Shown here: piece after piece, positions 54,951 through 63,861 of the stretch
Layout: each line of letters opens with the position of its first letter
How positions within the stretch are numbered: the first letter of the stretch is position 1
Source: Streptomyces europaeiscabiei
GTDB lineage: Bacteria; Actinomycetota; Actinomycetes; Streptomycetales; Streptomycetaceae
Assembly: GCF_036346855.1 (NCBI RefSeq)
Contig: NZ_CP107841.1
Location: forward strand, 8,374,001 to 8,438,000
DNA: 64,000 nt
Direction: 5' to 3'
Translations under genes and position numbers: made by a program
The notes under the pieces: model-generated
Database searches by the model: none
The model's input: only the letters and a program-made list of their open reading frames with translations
Told to the model about the DNA's origin: nothing

Positions 54951-56576
54951 TCAGCCCTTGAGCTGCTCGTACGCCGGGAGGGTCAGGAAGTCGGCGTAGT
55001 CCTCGTCGAGGGCGACCTGGAGGAGCAGGTCATGGGCCTGCTGCCAGTGGCCGGCCGCGAAGGCCTCCTCGCCGACCTCGGCGCGGAGGGCGGCCAGTTC
55101 CTCGGCGGCGACCTTGCGGGCCAGCTCCGGCGTGGCCTTCTCGCCGTTCTCGAACTCGACGCCCGCGTTGATCCACTGCCAGATCTGGGAGCGGGAGATC
55201 TCTGCGGTGGCCGCGTCCTCCATGAGATTGAAGATCGCGACGGCGCCGAGGCCGCGCAGCCAGGCTTCGATGTAACGGATGCCGACCTGGACGGCGTTGA
55301 CGAGACCGGGGTACGTCGGCCTGGCTTCGAGGGAGTCGACGGCGATCAGGTCGGCGGCCTTGACGTCGACGTCCTCGCGGAGGCGGTCCTTCTGGTTCGG
55401 CTTGTCGCCGAGAACCGCGTCGAAGGAGGCCATCGCGATCGGGACCAGGTCGGGGTGGGCGACCCAGGAGCCGTCGAAGCCGTCGTTCGCCTCACGGTCC
55501 TTGTCGGCCTTGACCTTCTCGAACGCGACCTTGTTGACCTCCTCGTCGCGCCGCGAGGGGATGAACGCGGCCATCCCGCCGATCGCGTGCGCGCCGCGCT
55601 TGTGGCAGGTGCGGACGAGGAGTTCGGTGTACGCCCGCATGAACGGGGCCGTCATCGTGACCGCGTTGCGGTCCGGGAGGACGAACTTGGCGCCGCCGTC
55701 GCGGAAGTTCTTCACGATGGAGAAGAGGTAGTCCCAGCGGCCCGCGTTCAACCCCGAGGCGTGGTCGCGGAGTTCGTAGAGGATCTCCTCCATCTCGTAC
55801 GCGGCCGTGATCGTCTCGATCAGGACGGTCGCGCGGACGGTGCCCTGCGGGATGCCCACGTAGTCCTGCGCGAAGACGAAGACCTCGTTCCAGAGGCGGG
55901 CCTCCAGGTGCGACTCCGTCTTCGGGAGGTAGAAGTACGGGCCCTTGCCGAGGTCAAGGAGCCGCTGGGCGTTGTGGAAGAAGTACAGGCCGAAGTCGAC
56001 GAGCGCGCCGGGGACGGGGGTGCCGTCGGCGTCGACGAGGTGGCGCTCGTCGAGGTGCCAGCCGCGCGGGCGCATGACGACCGTCGCCAGCTCCTCGTCG
56101 GGGCGCAGGGCGTACGACTTACCGGTGCGCTCGTCGGTGAAGTCGATGTTCCGGGTGTAGGCGTCGGCCATGTTCACCTGGCCGAGGACCACGTTCTCCC
56201 AGGTCGGCGCGGAGGCGTCCTCGAAGTCCGCGAGCCAGATCCTTGCCCCGGAGTTGAGGGCGTTGATCGTCATCTTGCGGTCGGTCGGGCCGGTGATCTC
56301 GACGCGGCGGTCGTCCAGGGCGGCCGGGGAGGGGGCCACCTTCCAGGAGTCGTCAGCGCGGATCGCGGCGGTCTCCGGGAGGAAGTCGAGCGTGGAGGTG
56401 CGGGCGATCTCGGCACGGCGCTCCGCGCGACGGGCCAGCAGCTCGTCACGCCGGGGCGTGAACCGGCGGTGCAGTTCGGCCACGAAGGCGAGGGCGGCGG
56501 GGTCGAGGACCTCGTCCTGGCGGGGCAGGGGCTCGGCGTCGACGATGGCCAGCGGGGACGGCGCTGGTGCGGACAT
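54951..56576 (-). CDS. aceB: malate synthase A
   Basis: 541 aa, malate synthase A length. Conserved blocks MMRPRGWHLDERHL, NDGFDGSWVAHPDLVP, GIPQGTVRATVLIETITAAYEMEE and LRDHASGLNAGRWDY. It condenses glyoxylate and acetyl-CoA to malate, here serving glyoxylate from ureide breakdown. Its promoter carries the same paired operators as gcl and allB, so it is the ureide-linked malate synthase rather than the glyoxylate-shunt one. Confidence 0.96.
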   Translation of the reverse strand: MSAPAPSPLAIVDAEPLPRQDEVLDPAALAFVAELHRRFTPRRDELLARRAERRAEIARTSTLDFLPETAAIRADDSWKVAPSPAALDDRRVEITGPTDRKMTINALNSGARIWLADFEDASAPTWENVVLGQVNMADAYTRNIDFTDERTGKSYALRPDEELATVVMRPRGWHLDERHLVDADGTPVPGALVDFGLYFFHNAQRLLDLGKGPYFYLPKTESHLEARLWNEVFVFAQDYVGIPQGTVRATVLIETITAAYEMEEILYELRDHASGLNAGRWDYLFSIVKNFRDGGAKFVLPDRNAVTMTAPFMRAYTELLVRTCHKRGAHAIGGMAAFIPSRRDEEVNKVAFEKVKADKDREANDGFDGSWVAHPDLVPIAMASFDAVLGDKPNQKDRLREDVDVKAADLIAVDSLEARPTYPGLVNAVQVGIRYIEAWLRGLGAVAIFNLMEDAATAEISRSQIWQWINAGVEFENGEKATPELARKVAAEELAALRAEVGEEAFAAGHWQQAHDLLLQVALDEDYADFLTLPAYEQLKG

Positions 56577-56661
56577 GAGCTGTCACTTCCTTCAGCGGGC
56601 GTGGCACCGGGTGTCGGTCGACCCGGGTCGGGCTGTGAACGCCCTCGGATGAGTCGGGCGC

Positions 56662-56715
56662 TTCTGAGCAGTGGATACTAGTTTCCTCATGGTGGAAGTT
56701 CAATGTTTTGTTGAT
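56662..56715 (-). promoter_or_regulatory. aceB promoter with AllR-type operators and TTCAAT palindrome
   Basis: On the minus strand, -35 TTGAAC (56698-56703), 17-bp spacer, -10 TAGTAT (56675-56680). Operator TTCCTCATGGTGGAA (56683-56697) fills the spacer and TTCTGAGCAGTGGAT (56662-56676) overlaps the -10. Centres are 21 bp apart. A TTCAAT-N5-GTTGAT palindrome (56699-56715) abuts them and overlaps the -35. Confidence 0.8.
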
Positions 56716-56859
56716 GTCGAGATTCTTCGGGTCGAGGGGTAGTGGCGCTCGATGTCATCGCGATCACGCAACGTGCCATGACGTGCCATGAGGTGACGTG
56801 ACGTGCCATGGGGTGACGTGACGTCGTCGGGCCGCTCGGGGCCCTTCGCGCGTGGCGGC

Positions 56860-57597
56860 TCACTCCAGGTGGACCAGATCGGCCTCCGTGTCGATGTCGT
56901 ACGGCAGTGCCACGTCCCCGCACTCGACGAGCGTGATCACCTCCTCGTGCGCCCGCAGATAGGCACGTGCCCCTCGGTCGCCGGTGGCAGTCTCCGCGAC
57001 GGCGGCCCAGTGGGCGGAGCCGAGGAGGACGGGGTGGCCGCGGCGGCCGTCGTAGGTGGCCGCGACGAGCGCGCCGCCCGGTCGGCGAGGCGACGGGTCC
57101 GGCGGGTGTCCGGCCCGGTTCGGTGACGGCTCCGGCGGGCTGATGGGCTTGCGCGCGGCGAGGACGCGGGCCACCGCCTCCGGGCCGATGCCCGGCTGGT
57201 CGACGAGCGAGACCAGGACGGCGTCGGCGCCCGTCCCTGTCAGTGACTCCAGTCCGGCCCGCAGCGACGAGCCCATGCCCTCGGCCCACTCAGGGTTGTC
57301 CACCAGTACGCAGCCGGGCAGTTCGGCCCGGGCGCGTACGGTCGCGGCCTCGGCGCCGAGGACCACGTGGATCCGGGCGCAGCCGCCCGCCCGCAGCACC
57401 CCGACCGCGTGTTCGACCAGGGGGCGGCCGTGGTGGGTCAGCAGGGCCTTGGGCCGGCCGCCGAGGCGCCGCCCGCCCCCGGCGGCCAGCAGCAGCCCGA
57501 CGACCTCGCTCCCGCCGGCCGTCGCGTCAGGGGCTGTGGGCCGGGCCGCGTTCCGGGGTGGGCTCTGGGCCTCGTGGTGCGTCATGTCCCCCTGCAT
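56860..57597 (-). CDS. MobA/MocA-like nucleotidyltransferase
   Basis: 245 aa from the ATG at 57597 (57585 also possible). LLLAAGGGRRLGGRPKALL is the NTP-transferase signature of the MobA/MocA/GlmU fold, with VDNPEWAEGMGSSLR and LVSLVDQPGIGP (metal Asp). Such proteins activate molybdenum cofactor for xanthine dehydrogenase-type enzymes, which would suit a purine-catabolic locus. No xdh genes lie in the window. Residues about 170-185 are Pro-rich. Confidence 0.85.
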   Translation of the reverse strand: MQGDMTHHEAQSPPRNAARPTAPDATAGGSEVVGLLLAAGGGRRLGGRPKALLTHHGRPLVEHAVGVLRAGGCARIHVVLGAEAATVRARAELPGCVLVDNPEWAEGMGSSLRAGLESLTGTGADAVLVSLVDQPGIGPEAVARVLAARKPISPPEPSPNRAGHPPDPSPRRPGGALVAATYDGRRGHPVLLGSAHWAAVAETATGDRGARAYLRAHEEVITLVECGDVALPYDIDTEADLVHLE

Positions 57598-57822
57598 ACC
57601 CGACCCGGCGTGGGTGGCCGGTGAAGCCGGACGGGCCGGGCGTCGGCATTGTGGTGCCCGGGGACTGAATTTTCGTTCCCCGTAGTGGCGTTCGACACAC
57701 GGTTGGCGTTTACTGGCCCGCGCCACCCCCGGCGCCCGACCGACGCCACCGGGTGGCGGGCCGTGCTCGGGTGCACGGCCGTGACTCGCGCACGAGGGAG
57801 TGGGCGAGAGGGGGAGAGGGCT

Positions 57823-58137
57823 GTGTTGCGGAGCTTGGGGCAGAGGCCAGTGACCGGCAGTGACGAGGATCCGAAAGTGGCGGGGTTGCGCTCGGCCGTG
57901 TCCCGGCTGCGTCGTGAACTGGCCGCGCATCCGGCGGAGTTCCCCGACCGGGGGATCGCGGAGGACGAGTTGGCGGCGCTTGCGGCGATGGCTGTCACCG
58001 GTATGCCCGAGGTTCCGCGGTTGCGGCGCTCCCTGTTGCTGATCGCGGGGTCCATCGGGTCGGTGAGTGCGTTGGCCAGAGGCCTCGCGGACGTCCGTAC
58101 GGCGGTGGAGCTGTTCGGGGAGCCGCCGCGGCGCTGA
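57823..58137 (+). CDS. DUF5955-type small protein
   Basis: 104 aa from the GTG at 57823 with a strong SD (GGGGAGAGGG). Helical, with LRSAVSRLRRELAAHPAEFP and LRRSLLLIAGSIGSVSAL. It fits, from memory, the actinomycete DUF5955 family of unknown function. It lies next to allR on the opposite strand. Confidence 0.7.
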   Translation: MLRSLGQRPVTGSDEDPKVAGLRSAVSRLRRELAAHPAEFPDRGIAEDELAALAAMAVTGMPEVPRLRRSLLLIAGSIGSVSALARGLADVRTAVELFGEPPRR

Positions 58138-58249
58138 GTGCGTTTTCTTCGCCCTCGCTGCCCTCGCTGCCCTCGCCGCCCCCGCCCGTCCCTGCCCGTC
58201 CCATCCTCAAGGGGTGGTGCCCCTTTGTCCCCGGGCGTGGGTTCGCCGT

Positions 58250-58306
58250 GGTTGCTCGCGCGGTTCTCCCGCGCCCCTGAAGTGCGGGGCTGCGCCCCGT
58301 GCTTCT
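58250..58306. repeat. copy of the 44-kb composite repeat
   Basis: CGCGCGGTTCTCCCGCGCCC followed by a hairpin GCGGGGCTGCGCCCCG and GTGCTTCT. In inverse orientation this equals the 44544-44601 composite (nested hairpin plus the GGGGAACTGCGCGACCAGCC module). It ends the convergent allR and DUF5955 genes. Confidence 0.75.
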
Positions 58307-58346
58307 CGGGGCGTGCCCGTTCACCAGCGGCCGGGCACCGGGCCCG

Positions 58347-59150
58347 TCAGTTTCCCGCGGTTGAACTCGCCAGTGCCTCCGACAGTTCCACCGCCACCTG
58401 CTGCAGCACCGGCACGATGCGTTCCGTCGCCGACTCGGTGACCCGGCCCGCCGGGCCGGAGATGGAAATGGCCGCGGCGGTGGGGGAGTTGGGGACGGAG
58501 ACGGCGAGGCAGCGGACGCCGATCTCCTGTTCGTTGTCGTCGACCGCGTAGCCAAGGGCGCGTACGTCGTGGAGGGCGGCGAGGAAGCCGTCGGGGGTGG
58601 TGATCGTCTTGTCCGTGGCGGCCGGCATGCCCGTACGGGCCAGCAGGGCGCGGACCTCGTCGGCCGGGAAGTCGGCGAGGAGGGCCTTGCCGACGCCGGT
58701 GGAGTGGGGTAGTACCCGGCGGCCCACCTCGGTGAACATTCGCATGGAGTGCTTGGACGGCACCTGGGCGACGTACACGATCTCGTCGCCGTCGAGGAGC
58801 GCCATGTTCGCCGTCTCGCCGGTCTCCTCCACGAGGCGTGCGAGGTAGGGGCGCGCCCAGGTGCCGAGCAGTCGGGACGCGGACTCGCCGAGGCGGATCA
58901 GGCGCGGGCCGAGGGCGTACCGCCGGTTGGGCTGCTGGCGCACGTATCCGCAGACGACCAGTGTCCGCATCAGCCGGTGGATGGTCGGCAGCGGCAGCCC
59001 GCTGCTCGCGGACAGCTCGCTGAGACCCACCTCGCCGCCCGCGTCCGCCATCCGCTCCAGCAGATCGAAGGCGCGCTCGAGGGACTGGACACCACCGGAG
59101 GACGACTTGGGGGAGTCGGTCGTGTGGGCGCTGGCGCTGGACGTCGGCAC
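58347..59150 (-). CDS. allR: IclR-family repressor AllR
   Basis: 267 aa from the GTG at 59150 (AAAGGA 8 nt upstream). N-terminal IclR winged helix (GVQSLERAFDLLERMADAGG, VGLSELSASSGLPLPTIHRL). The C-terminal effector domain follows: GRRVLPHSTGVGKALLADFP, RALGYAVDDNEQEIGVRCLA. In allantoin regulons AllR is relieved by glyoxylate or related metabolites. It is divergent from allB and its own upstream region carries the paired operators, which fits autoregulation. Confidence 0.93.
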   Translation of the reverse strand: MPTSSASAHTTDSPKSSSGGVQSLERAFDLLERMADAGGEVGLSELSASSGLPLPTIHRLMRTLVVCGYVRQQPNRRYALGPRLIRLGESASRLLGTWARPYLARLVEETGETANMALLDGDEIVYVAQVPSKHSMRMFTEVGRRVLPHSTGVGKALLADFPADEVRALLARTGMPAATDKTITTPDGFLAALHDVRALGYAVDDNEQEIGVRCLAVSVPNSPTAAAISISGPAGRVTESATERIVPVLQQVAVELSEALASSTAGN

Positions 59151-59229
59151 GGGCGCGGTCCTTTCGGATGGCAGGGGAGGTCGCAGCCTACCGGGCAGTT
59201 CATTGACTACTCGCTTGCGCGTCACTACG

Positions 59230-59265
59230 TTCTGCTCAGTGGAAGTCTAATTCCGTCTTGTGAAA
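59230..59265 (-). promoter_or_regulatory. paired operators upstream of allR
   Basis: TTCTGCTCAGTGGAA (59230-59244) and TTCCGTCTTGTGAAA (59251-59265), centres 21 bp apart, about 80 bp before the allR start. Confidence 0.75.
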
Positions 59266-59340
59266 ACATCCAGAGTGGATGCGGTGGGGGCACAGTGGAG
59301 GGGGTGCCCTTGACGGGGTGGGGGCGGGGGTGAAAACTCC

Positions 59341-59392
59341 TTCAACAGAACGTTGAATTCCGTTAAGCGGAGGTAAATTCCGTTACGCGGAA
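59341..59392 (+). promoter_or_regulatory. allB promoter with TTCAAC palindrome and paired operators
   Basis: TTCAACAGAACGTTGAA (59341-59357, perfect 6-5-6), TTCCGTTAAGCGGAG (59358-59372) and TTCCGTTACGCGGAA (59378-59392, perfect 5-5-5). The last two have centres 20 bp apart. A possible -35 TTGAAT (59353-59358) with -10 TAAATT has a short 15-bp spacer. Confidence 0.8.
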
Positions 59393-59422
59393 GTGAACAG
59401 CGGTACGGCGAGAGGGGTCCCG

Positions 59423-60763
59423 GTGTCCGAGGCTGAACTGGTGTTGCGCTCGACGCGCGTCATCACCCCCGACGGATCGCGCCCCGCCGCGGTCGCCGTC
59501 GCGGACGGCACGATCACGGCCGTACTCCCGTACGACACCGCCGTACCGTCCGGTGCCCGTCTGGAGGACCTCGGCGACCACGTCCTGCTGCCCGGCCTCG
59601 TCGACACCCATGTGCATGTGAACGACCCCGGCCGCACGCACTGGGAGGGCTTCTGGACCGCCACACGCGCCGCGGCGGCCGGCGGCATCACCACCCTCGT
59701 CGACATGCCGCTCAACTCCCTCCCGCCGACCACGACGGTCGACCACCTCCGCACGAAACGCGAGGTCGCCGCCGACAAGGCCCACATCGACGTCGGCTTC
59801 TGGGGTGGCGCTCTGCCCGCCAACGTCAAGGATCTGCGTCCCCTGCACGACGCCGGGGTGTTCGGCTTCAAGGCGTTCCTGTCGCCGTCGGGCGTGGACG
59901 AGTTCCCGCACCTCGACCAGGACGGGCTCGCCCGGTCCCTGGCCGAGATCGCCGGCTTCGGCGGACTCCTCATCGTCCACGCCGAGGACCCGCACCACCT
60001 CGACGCGGCCCCGCAGCAGGGCGGCCCCAGGTACGCCGACTTCCTCGCATCCCGCCCGCGCGACGCCGAGGACACCGCCATCGCGACCCTCATCGCCGAG
60101 GCCCGGCGGCTCGACGCGCGTGTCCACGTCCTCCACCTCTCCTCCAGTGACGCGCTCCCGCTGATCGCCGAGGCCAAGCGGGACGGCGTACGCATCACCG
60201 TCGAGACGTGCCCGCACTACCTCACCCTCACCGCCGAGGAAGTCCCGGACGGGGCGAGCGAGTTCAAGTGCTGCCCGCCCATCCGGGAGTCCGCCAATCA
60301 GGACCTCCTCTGGCAGGCCCTCGCTGACGGCACGATCGACTGCGTGGTCACCGACCACTCCCCGTCGACGGCCGACCTGAAGACCGACGACTTCGCCACC
60401 GCCTGGGGCGGCATCTCCGGCCTGCAGTTGAGCCTCGCGGCGGTCTGGACGGAGGCCCGCAGGCGCGGCCACGGCCTGGAGGACGTGGTCCGCTGGATGT
60501 CGTCACGCACGGCCGAACTGGTCGGCCTGGACGACCGCAAGGGCGCCATCGAGGCGGGCCGCGACGCCGACTTCGCCGTCCTCGCCCCGGACGAGACCTT
60601 CACCGTCGACCCGGCCGCACTCCACCACCGCAACCGCGTCACCGCGTACGCCGGCAGAACCCTGTACGGCGTGGTCAGGTCCACCTGGCTGCGCGGCGAA
60701 CGCATCGTCGCGGACGGCGAGTTCACCACCCCGAAGGGACAACTCCTCACCCGCACCCACTGA
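59423..60763 (+). CDS. allB: allantoinase
   Basis: 446 aa from the GTG at 59423 (AGAGGGG upstream); the longer GTG at 59393 would start at the edge of the operator. Amidohydrolase/dihydroorotase-like: [20 protein letters not shown] with metal ligands His63 and His65, [10 protein letters not shown] (carbamylated Lys), [22 protein letters not shown]. It opens allantoin to allantoate and is followed 52 bp later by allantoicase. Confidence 0.95.
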   Translation: MSEAELVLRSTRVITPDGSRPAAVAVADGTITAVLPYDTAVPSGARLEDLGDHVLLPGLVDTHVHVNDPGRTHWEGFWTATRAAAAGGITTLVDMPLNSLPPTTTVDHLRTKREVAADKAHIDVGFWGGALPANVKDLRPLHDAGVFGFKAFLSPSGVDEFPHLDQDGLARSLAEIAGFGGLLIVHAEDPHHLDAAPQQGGPRYADFLASRPRDAEDTAIATLIAEARRLDARVHVLHLSSSDALPLIAEAKRDGVRITVETCPHYLTLTAEEVPDGASEFKCCPPIRESANQDLLWQALADGTIDCVVTDHSPSTADLKTDDFATAWGGISGLQLSLAAVWTEARRRGHGLEDVVRWMSSRTAELVGLDDRKGAIEAGRDADFAVLAPDETFTVDPAALHHRNRVTAYAGRTLYGVVRSTWLRGERIVADGEFTTPKGQLLTRTH

Positions 60764-60815
60764 TTCACCCTCCGCACCCGCAGCGGCCGACAACCGAAAG
60801 GCAGACCTGATCATC

Positions 60816-61949
60816 GTGACGGCGCAGCAGCACTCCCCGTTGGCGAGCTTCACCGGCGACGCGAGCCCGTACGGCGGCGGTGACCCGTACGCGGACTACC
60901 GCACCGCCGACTTCCCCTTCACCCGGTACGCGGACCTCGCCGACCGCAGGCTCGGTGCCGGTGTGGTCGCCGCCAACGACGAGTTCTTCGCCCAGCGCGA
61001 TAACCTGCTGGTGCCCGAACGCGCCGAGTTCGACCCCGAGCACTTCGGGCACAAGGGCAAGATCATGGACGGCTGGGAGACGCGGCGCCGCCGGGGCGCC
61101 TCGGCCGACCACCCCTGGCCGACGGCCGACGACCACGACTGGGCCCTGATCCGCCTCGGCGCGCCCGGCGTGATCCGAGGGATCGTCGTCGACACGGCCC
61201 ACTTCCGCGGCAACTACCCGCAGGCGGTCTCCGTCGAGGGTGCGTCCGTGTCCGGTTCCCCGTCGCCGGAGGAACTGCTCGCCGACGACGTGAAGTGGAC
61301 GACTCTCGTCCCGCGCACCCCGGTCGGCGGCCACGCGGCGAACGGCTTCCAGGTATCCGTCGAGCAGCGCTTCACCCACCTCCGCCTGAACCAGCACCCC
61401 GACGGAGGCATCGCCCGCCTCCGCGTGTACGGCGAGGTCGTGCCGGACCCGGTCTGGCTGGCGGCCCTCGGCACCTTCGACGTGGTCGCCCTGGAGAACG
61501 GCGGCCGGGCCGAGGACGCCTCCAACCTCTTCTACTCACCAGCCACCAACACCATCCAGCCCGGCCGCGCCCGGGTGATGCACGAGTGCTGGGAGACCCG
61601 CCGCCGCCGCGACCAGGGCAACGACTGGATCCGCTACCGCCTGGCCGCCCAGTCCGAGATCCGTGCCCTGGAGATCGACACGGCGTACCTCAAGGGCAAC
61701 GCGGCCGGCTGGGCCACGGTCTCGGTGAAGGACGGCGAAGACGGCGGCGACTGGACCGAGATCCTCCCCCGCACCCGCCTCCAGCCCGACACCACCCACC
61801 GCTTCGTCCTCGACGCCCCGGTCGTGGCCACCCATGCCCGCGTCGACATCTACCCTGACGGCGGCATCTCCCGCCTGCGCCTTTTCGGCTCACTGACGCA
61901 AGAGGGCAAGACCCGCCTGGCGGCCCGCCACCAGGAACTGGGCGGCTAG
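60816..61949 (+). CDS. alc: allantoicase
   Basis: 377 aa, GTG start. Two homologous beta-sandwich repeats, each with a WETRRRR motif (KGKIMDGWETRRRRGAS and MHECWETRRRRDQGNDW). Also RLNQHPDGGIARLRVYGEV and DIYPDGGISRLRLFGSL in parallel. It converts allantoate to ureidoglycolate and urea. Probably co-transcribed with allB from the AllR-controlled promoter. Confidence 0.95.
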   Translation: MTAQQHSPLASFTGDASPYGGGDPYADYRTADFPFTRYADLADRRLGAGVVAANDEFFAQRDNLLVPERAEFDPEHFGHKGKIMDGWETRRRRGASADHPWPTADDHDWALIRLGAPGVIRGIVVDTAHFRGNYPQAVSVEGASVSGSPSPEELLADDVKWTTLVPRTPVGGHAANGFQVSVEQRFTHLRLNQHPDGGIARLRVYGEVVPDPVWLAALGTFDVVALENGGRAEDASNLFYSPATNTIQPGRARVMHECWETRRRRDQGNDWIRYRLAAQSEIRALEIDTAYLKGNAAGWATVSVKDGEDGGDWTEILPRTRLQPDTTHRFVLDAPVVATHARVDIYPDGGISRLRLFGSLTQEGKTRLAARHQELGG

Positions 61950-61978
61950 GAAGATCAAGGGGCGTACCCCCTCGCACG

Positions 61979-62049
61979 CAGGGGCGCGGGGAACTGCGCG
62001 ACAAGCCACGACGCTCCGGCACGTAGGCAGGTAGGCAGGTAGGCAGGTA
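61979..62049. repeat. REP-like module and 8-bp tandem repeat
   Basis: CAGGGGCGCGGGGAACTGCG continues with CGACAAGCC, a third copy of the module seen at 44571 and 58250. Beside it are 3.5 units of GTAGGCAG (62023-62049). Confidence 0.8.
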
Positions 62050-62054
62050 TGCGG

Positions 62055-62091
62055 GCCGCCCCCTCACCCCCGGCGGGGGTGAGGGGGCGGC
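62055..62091. terminator. 17-bp perfect hairpin, 3-nt loop
   Basis: GCCGCCCCCTCACCCCC (62055-62071) pairs exactly with 62075-62091. Lies between the convergent allantoicase and SDR genes. Confidence 0.9.
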
Positions 62092-62189
62092 AAGCCCCCA
62101 GACGCAGTCCGGGGTCGAAGGGCAGCGCTCCTGGGGGACAGGACAGGACGGGGCGGGGCGGGGCGGTTAGGGGCGGCGGGGCGATCCCC

Positions 62190-62993
62190 TCACGCCGCAT
62201 GCCCCCCGTCCACCGAGAACTCCGCCCCGGTCACATACTCCGCCCCCGCCAGATACACCACCATCGACGCCACTTCCGCAGCCGTCCCGAACCTCCCCAG
62301 CGCGGTCATCCCCGCCTGCCCCGCCGCATACGGCCCGCCCGCCGGATTCATGTCCGTGTCCGTCGGCCCCGGATGCACGACGTTCGCGGTGATCCCCCGC
62401 CCACCCAGCTCCCTGGCCAGCGCCTTCGTCAACCCGACCAGCGCCGACTTGCTCATCGCGTAGAGCGTCCCGCCGGGACCGGGCACCCGCTGCGTCATAC
62501 ACGTCCCCACGGTGATGATCCGACCGCCGCGCCCCATCCGGGCCGCGGCGGCCTGGGACGCCAGGAAGACCCCCCGCACGTTCACGGCGAGCACCCGGTC
62601 CACCTCGGCGAGCGGCAGGCTCTCCAGTGGCCCCAGCACCCCGACGCCGACGTTGTTCACGAGCACGTCCAGCCGCCCGCCCAGCGCCTCGGCCGCCAGG
62701 CGCACCGCGCCCGCCGCCTCCTCGGGGTCCCCGGAGTCCGCGCGCAGGGCCACTCCCCGCCGCCCGAGCGCCTCCACGGCCCGTACGACCTCCTCGGCCC
62801 CCTCCTTGCCGCGTATGTACGTGACCGCCACGTCCGCGCCGTCCCGGGCCAGCCGCACCGCCGTGGCGGCACCGATGCCACGGCTGCCGCCGGTCACGAG
62901 TGCGACCTTGCCGTCGAGGGGCCGGCCGCCCCGCGAGAGGGCGCCGTCGTTCGACGGGCCGCCGTCGTTCAGATTTCCGTTCGCTTCAGTCAT
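62190..62993 (-). CDS. short-chain dehydrogenase/reductase
   Basis: 267 aa. Classical SDR: LVTGGSRGIGAATA cofactor motif, NNVGVG, YAMSKSALVGL with the catalytic Tyr and Lys, PGPTDTDMNP. The first 26 residues are a Gly/Asn/Ser-rich tail absent from most family members. NAD(P)-dependent oxidoreductase; substrate unknown. Confidence 0.9.
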   Translation of the reverse strand: MTEANGNLNDGGPSNDGALSRGGRPLDGKVALVTGGSRGIGAATAVRLARDGADVAVTYIRGKEGAEEVVRAVEALGRRGVALRADSGDPEEAAGAVRLAAEALGGRLDVLVNNVGVGVLGPLESLPLAEVDRVLAVNVRGVFLASQAAAARMGRGGRIITVGTCMTQRVPGPGGTLYAMSKSALVGLTKALARELGGRGITANVVHPGPTDTDMNPAGGPYAAGQAGMTALGRFGTAAEVASMVVYLAGAEYVTGAEFSVDGGHAA

Positions 62994-63144
62994 GCCCCCA
63001 TCCCACTCCCGACCCCGCCCGACCGCTGGCGGGGAACGGACGTCGAGGTCCCGCCCGGGTGTTCCGCGGCATCGGATCCTCGGCCCACCGATGAGTTGCG
63101 GGCACTACCGGGGTCTGCCCTGATGACAAAAGAGCTCACGGACA

Positions 63145-63195
63145 CGGACCCACCGGACAACGGACCCACCGGACAACGGACGCTCGGCCGGACAA
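63145..63195. repeat. 16-bp tandem repeat upstream of DHFR-like gene
   Basis: Two exact units of CGGACCCACCGGACAA (63145-63160, 63161-63176) and a degenerate third. It lies in the leader region of the following gene. Confidence 0.85.
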
Positions 63196-63234
63196 CGGCC
63201 CTCCGCCCCCGCGCATCGAAAGCAGGCACCCACC

Positions 63235-63861
63235 ATGGGCAAGCTCTCCCTCACCTCCTTCGTCACCCTCGACGGCGTCCACCAGGCCCCCGGCGGCCCC
63301 AACGAGGACCGCCGCGACGGCTTCGAACAGGGCGGCTGGAGTGTCCCGTACGGGGACGAGGACTTCGGACGGTTCATCGACGGAGTCTTCGGCCGCGTCG
63401 GCGCCTTCCTGCTGGGCCGCAGGACGTACGAGATCTTCGCCGCCCACTGGCCGAAGGTCACCGACCCGGCGGACCCTGTCGCGGGGAAGCTCAACTCCCT
63501 GCCCAAGTACGTCGTTTCGAACACCGTCACCAACCCCGAATGGAAGGGCACGACCGTGCTCTCGGGCGACCTCGCCAAGGAGGTCACCGCCCTCAAGGAG
63601 CGCACCGACGGCGAGGTACAGGTCCACGGCAGCGGAGACCTCGCGAGGTCGTTGCTCGCCCTCGACCTGGTCGACACCCTGCACCTGCTGACGTTCCCGG
63701 TCGTCCTCGGCGCGGGCCGCCGCCTCTTCGCCGAGGGTGCTCTCCCGACAGCGTTCCGCCATGCCGGGGGCAGCATCACGAGCACCGGCGTCTCGATCCA
63801 GTCCTACGAGCGTGTGGGTCGCCCCGAGTACGGCACATACGAACTCCCGGAGAACGCCTGA
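63235..63861 (+). CDS. RibD C-terminal/DHFR-like protein
   Basis: 208 aa. Dihydrofolate-reductase fold of the RibD_C family: LSLTSFVTLDGVHQAPGGP, GAFLLGRRTYEIF, YVVSNTVTNPEW, VHGSGDLARSLLA, FPVVLGAGRRLFAEG. Such stand-alone proteins are common in Streptomyces, often of unknown substrate; some bind NADPH. Confidence 0.9.
   Translation: MGKLSLTSFVTLDGVHQAPGGPNEDRRDGFEQGGWSVPYGDEDFGRFIDGVFGRVGAFLLGRRTYEIFAAHWPKVTDPADPVAGKLNSLPKYVVSNTVTNPEWKGTTVLSGDLAKEVTALKERTDGEVQVHGSGDLARSLLALDLVDTLHLLTFPVVLGAGRRLFAEGALPTAFRHAGGSITSTGVSIQSYERVGRPEYGTYELPENA

Noticed and set aside
59393..59422. GTG at 59393 as allB start
   Set aside because: It lies at the edge of the operator palindrome without a Shine-Dalgarno; GTG at 59423 has one.
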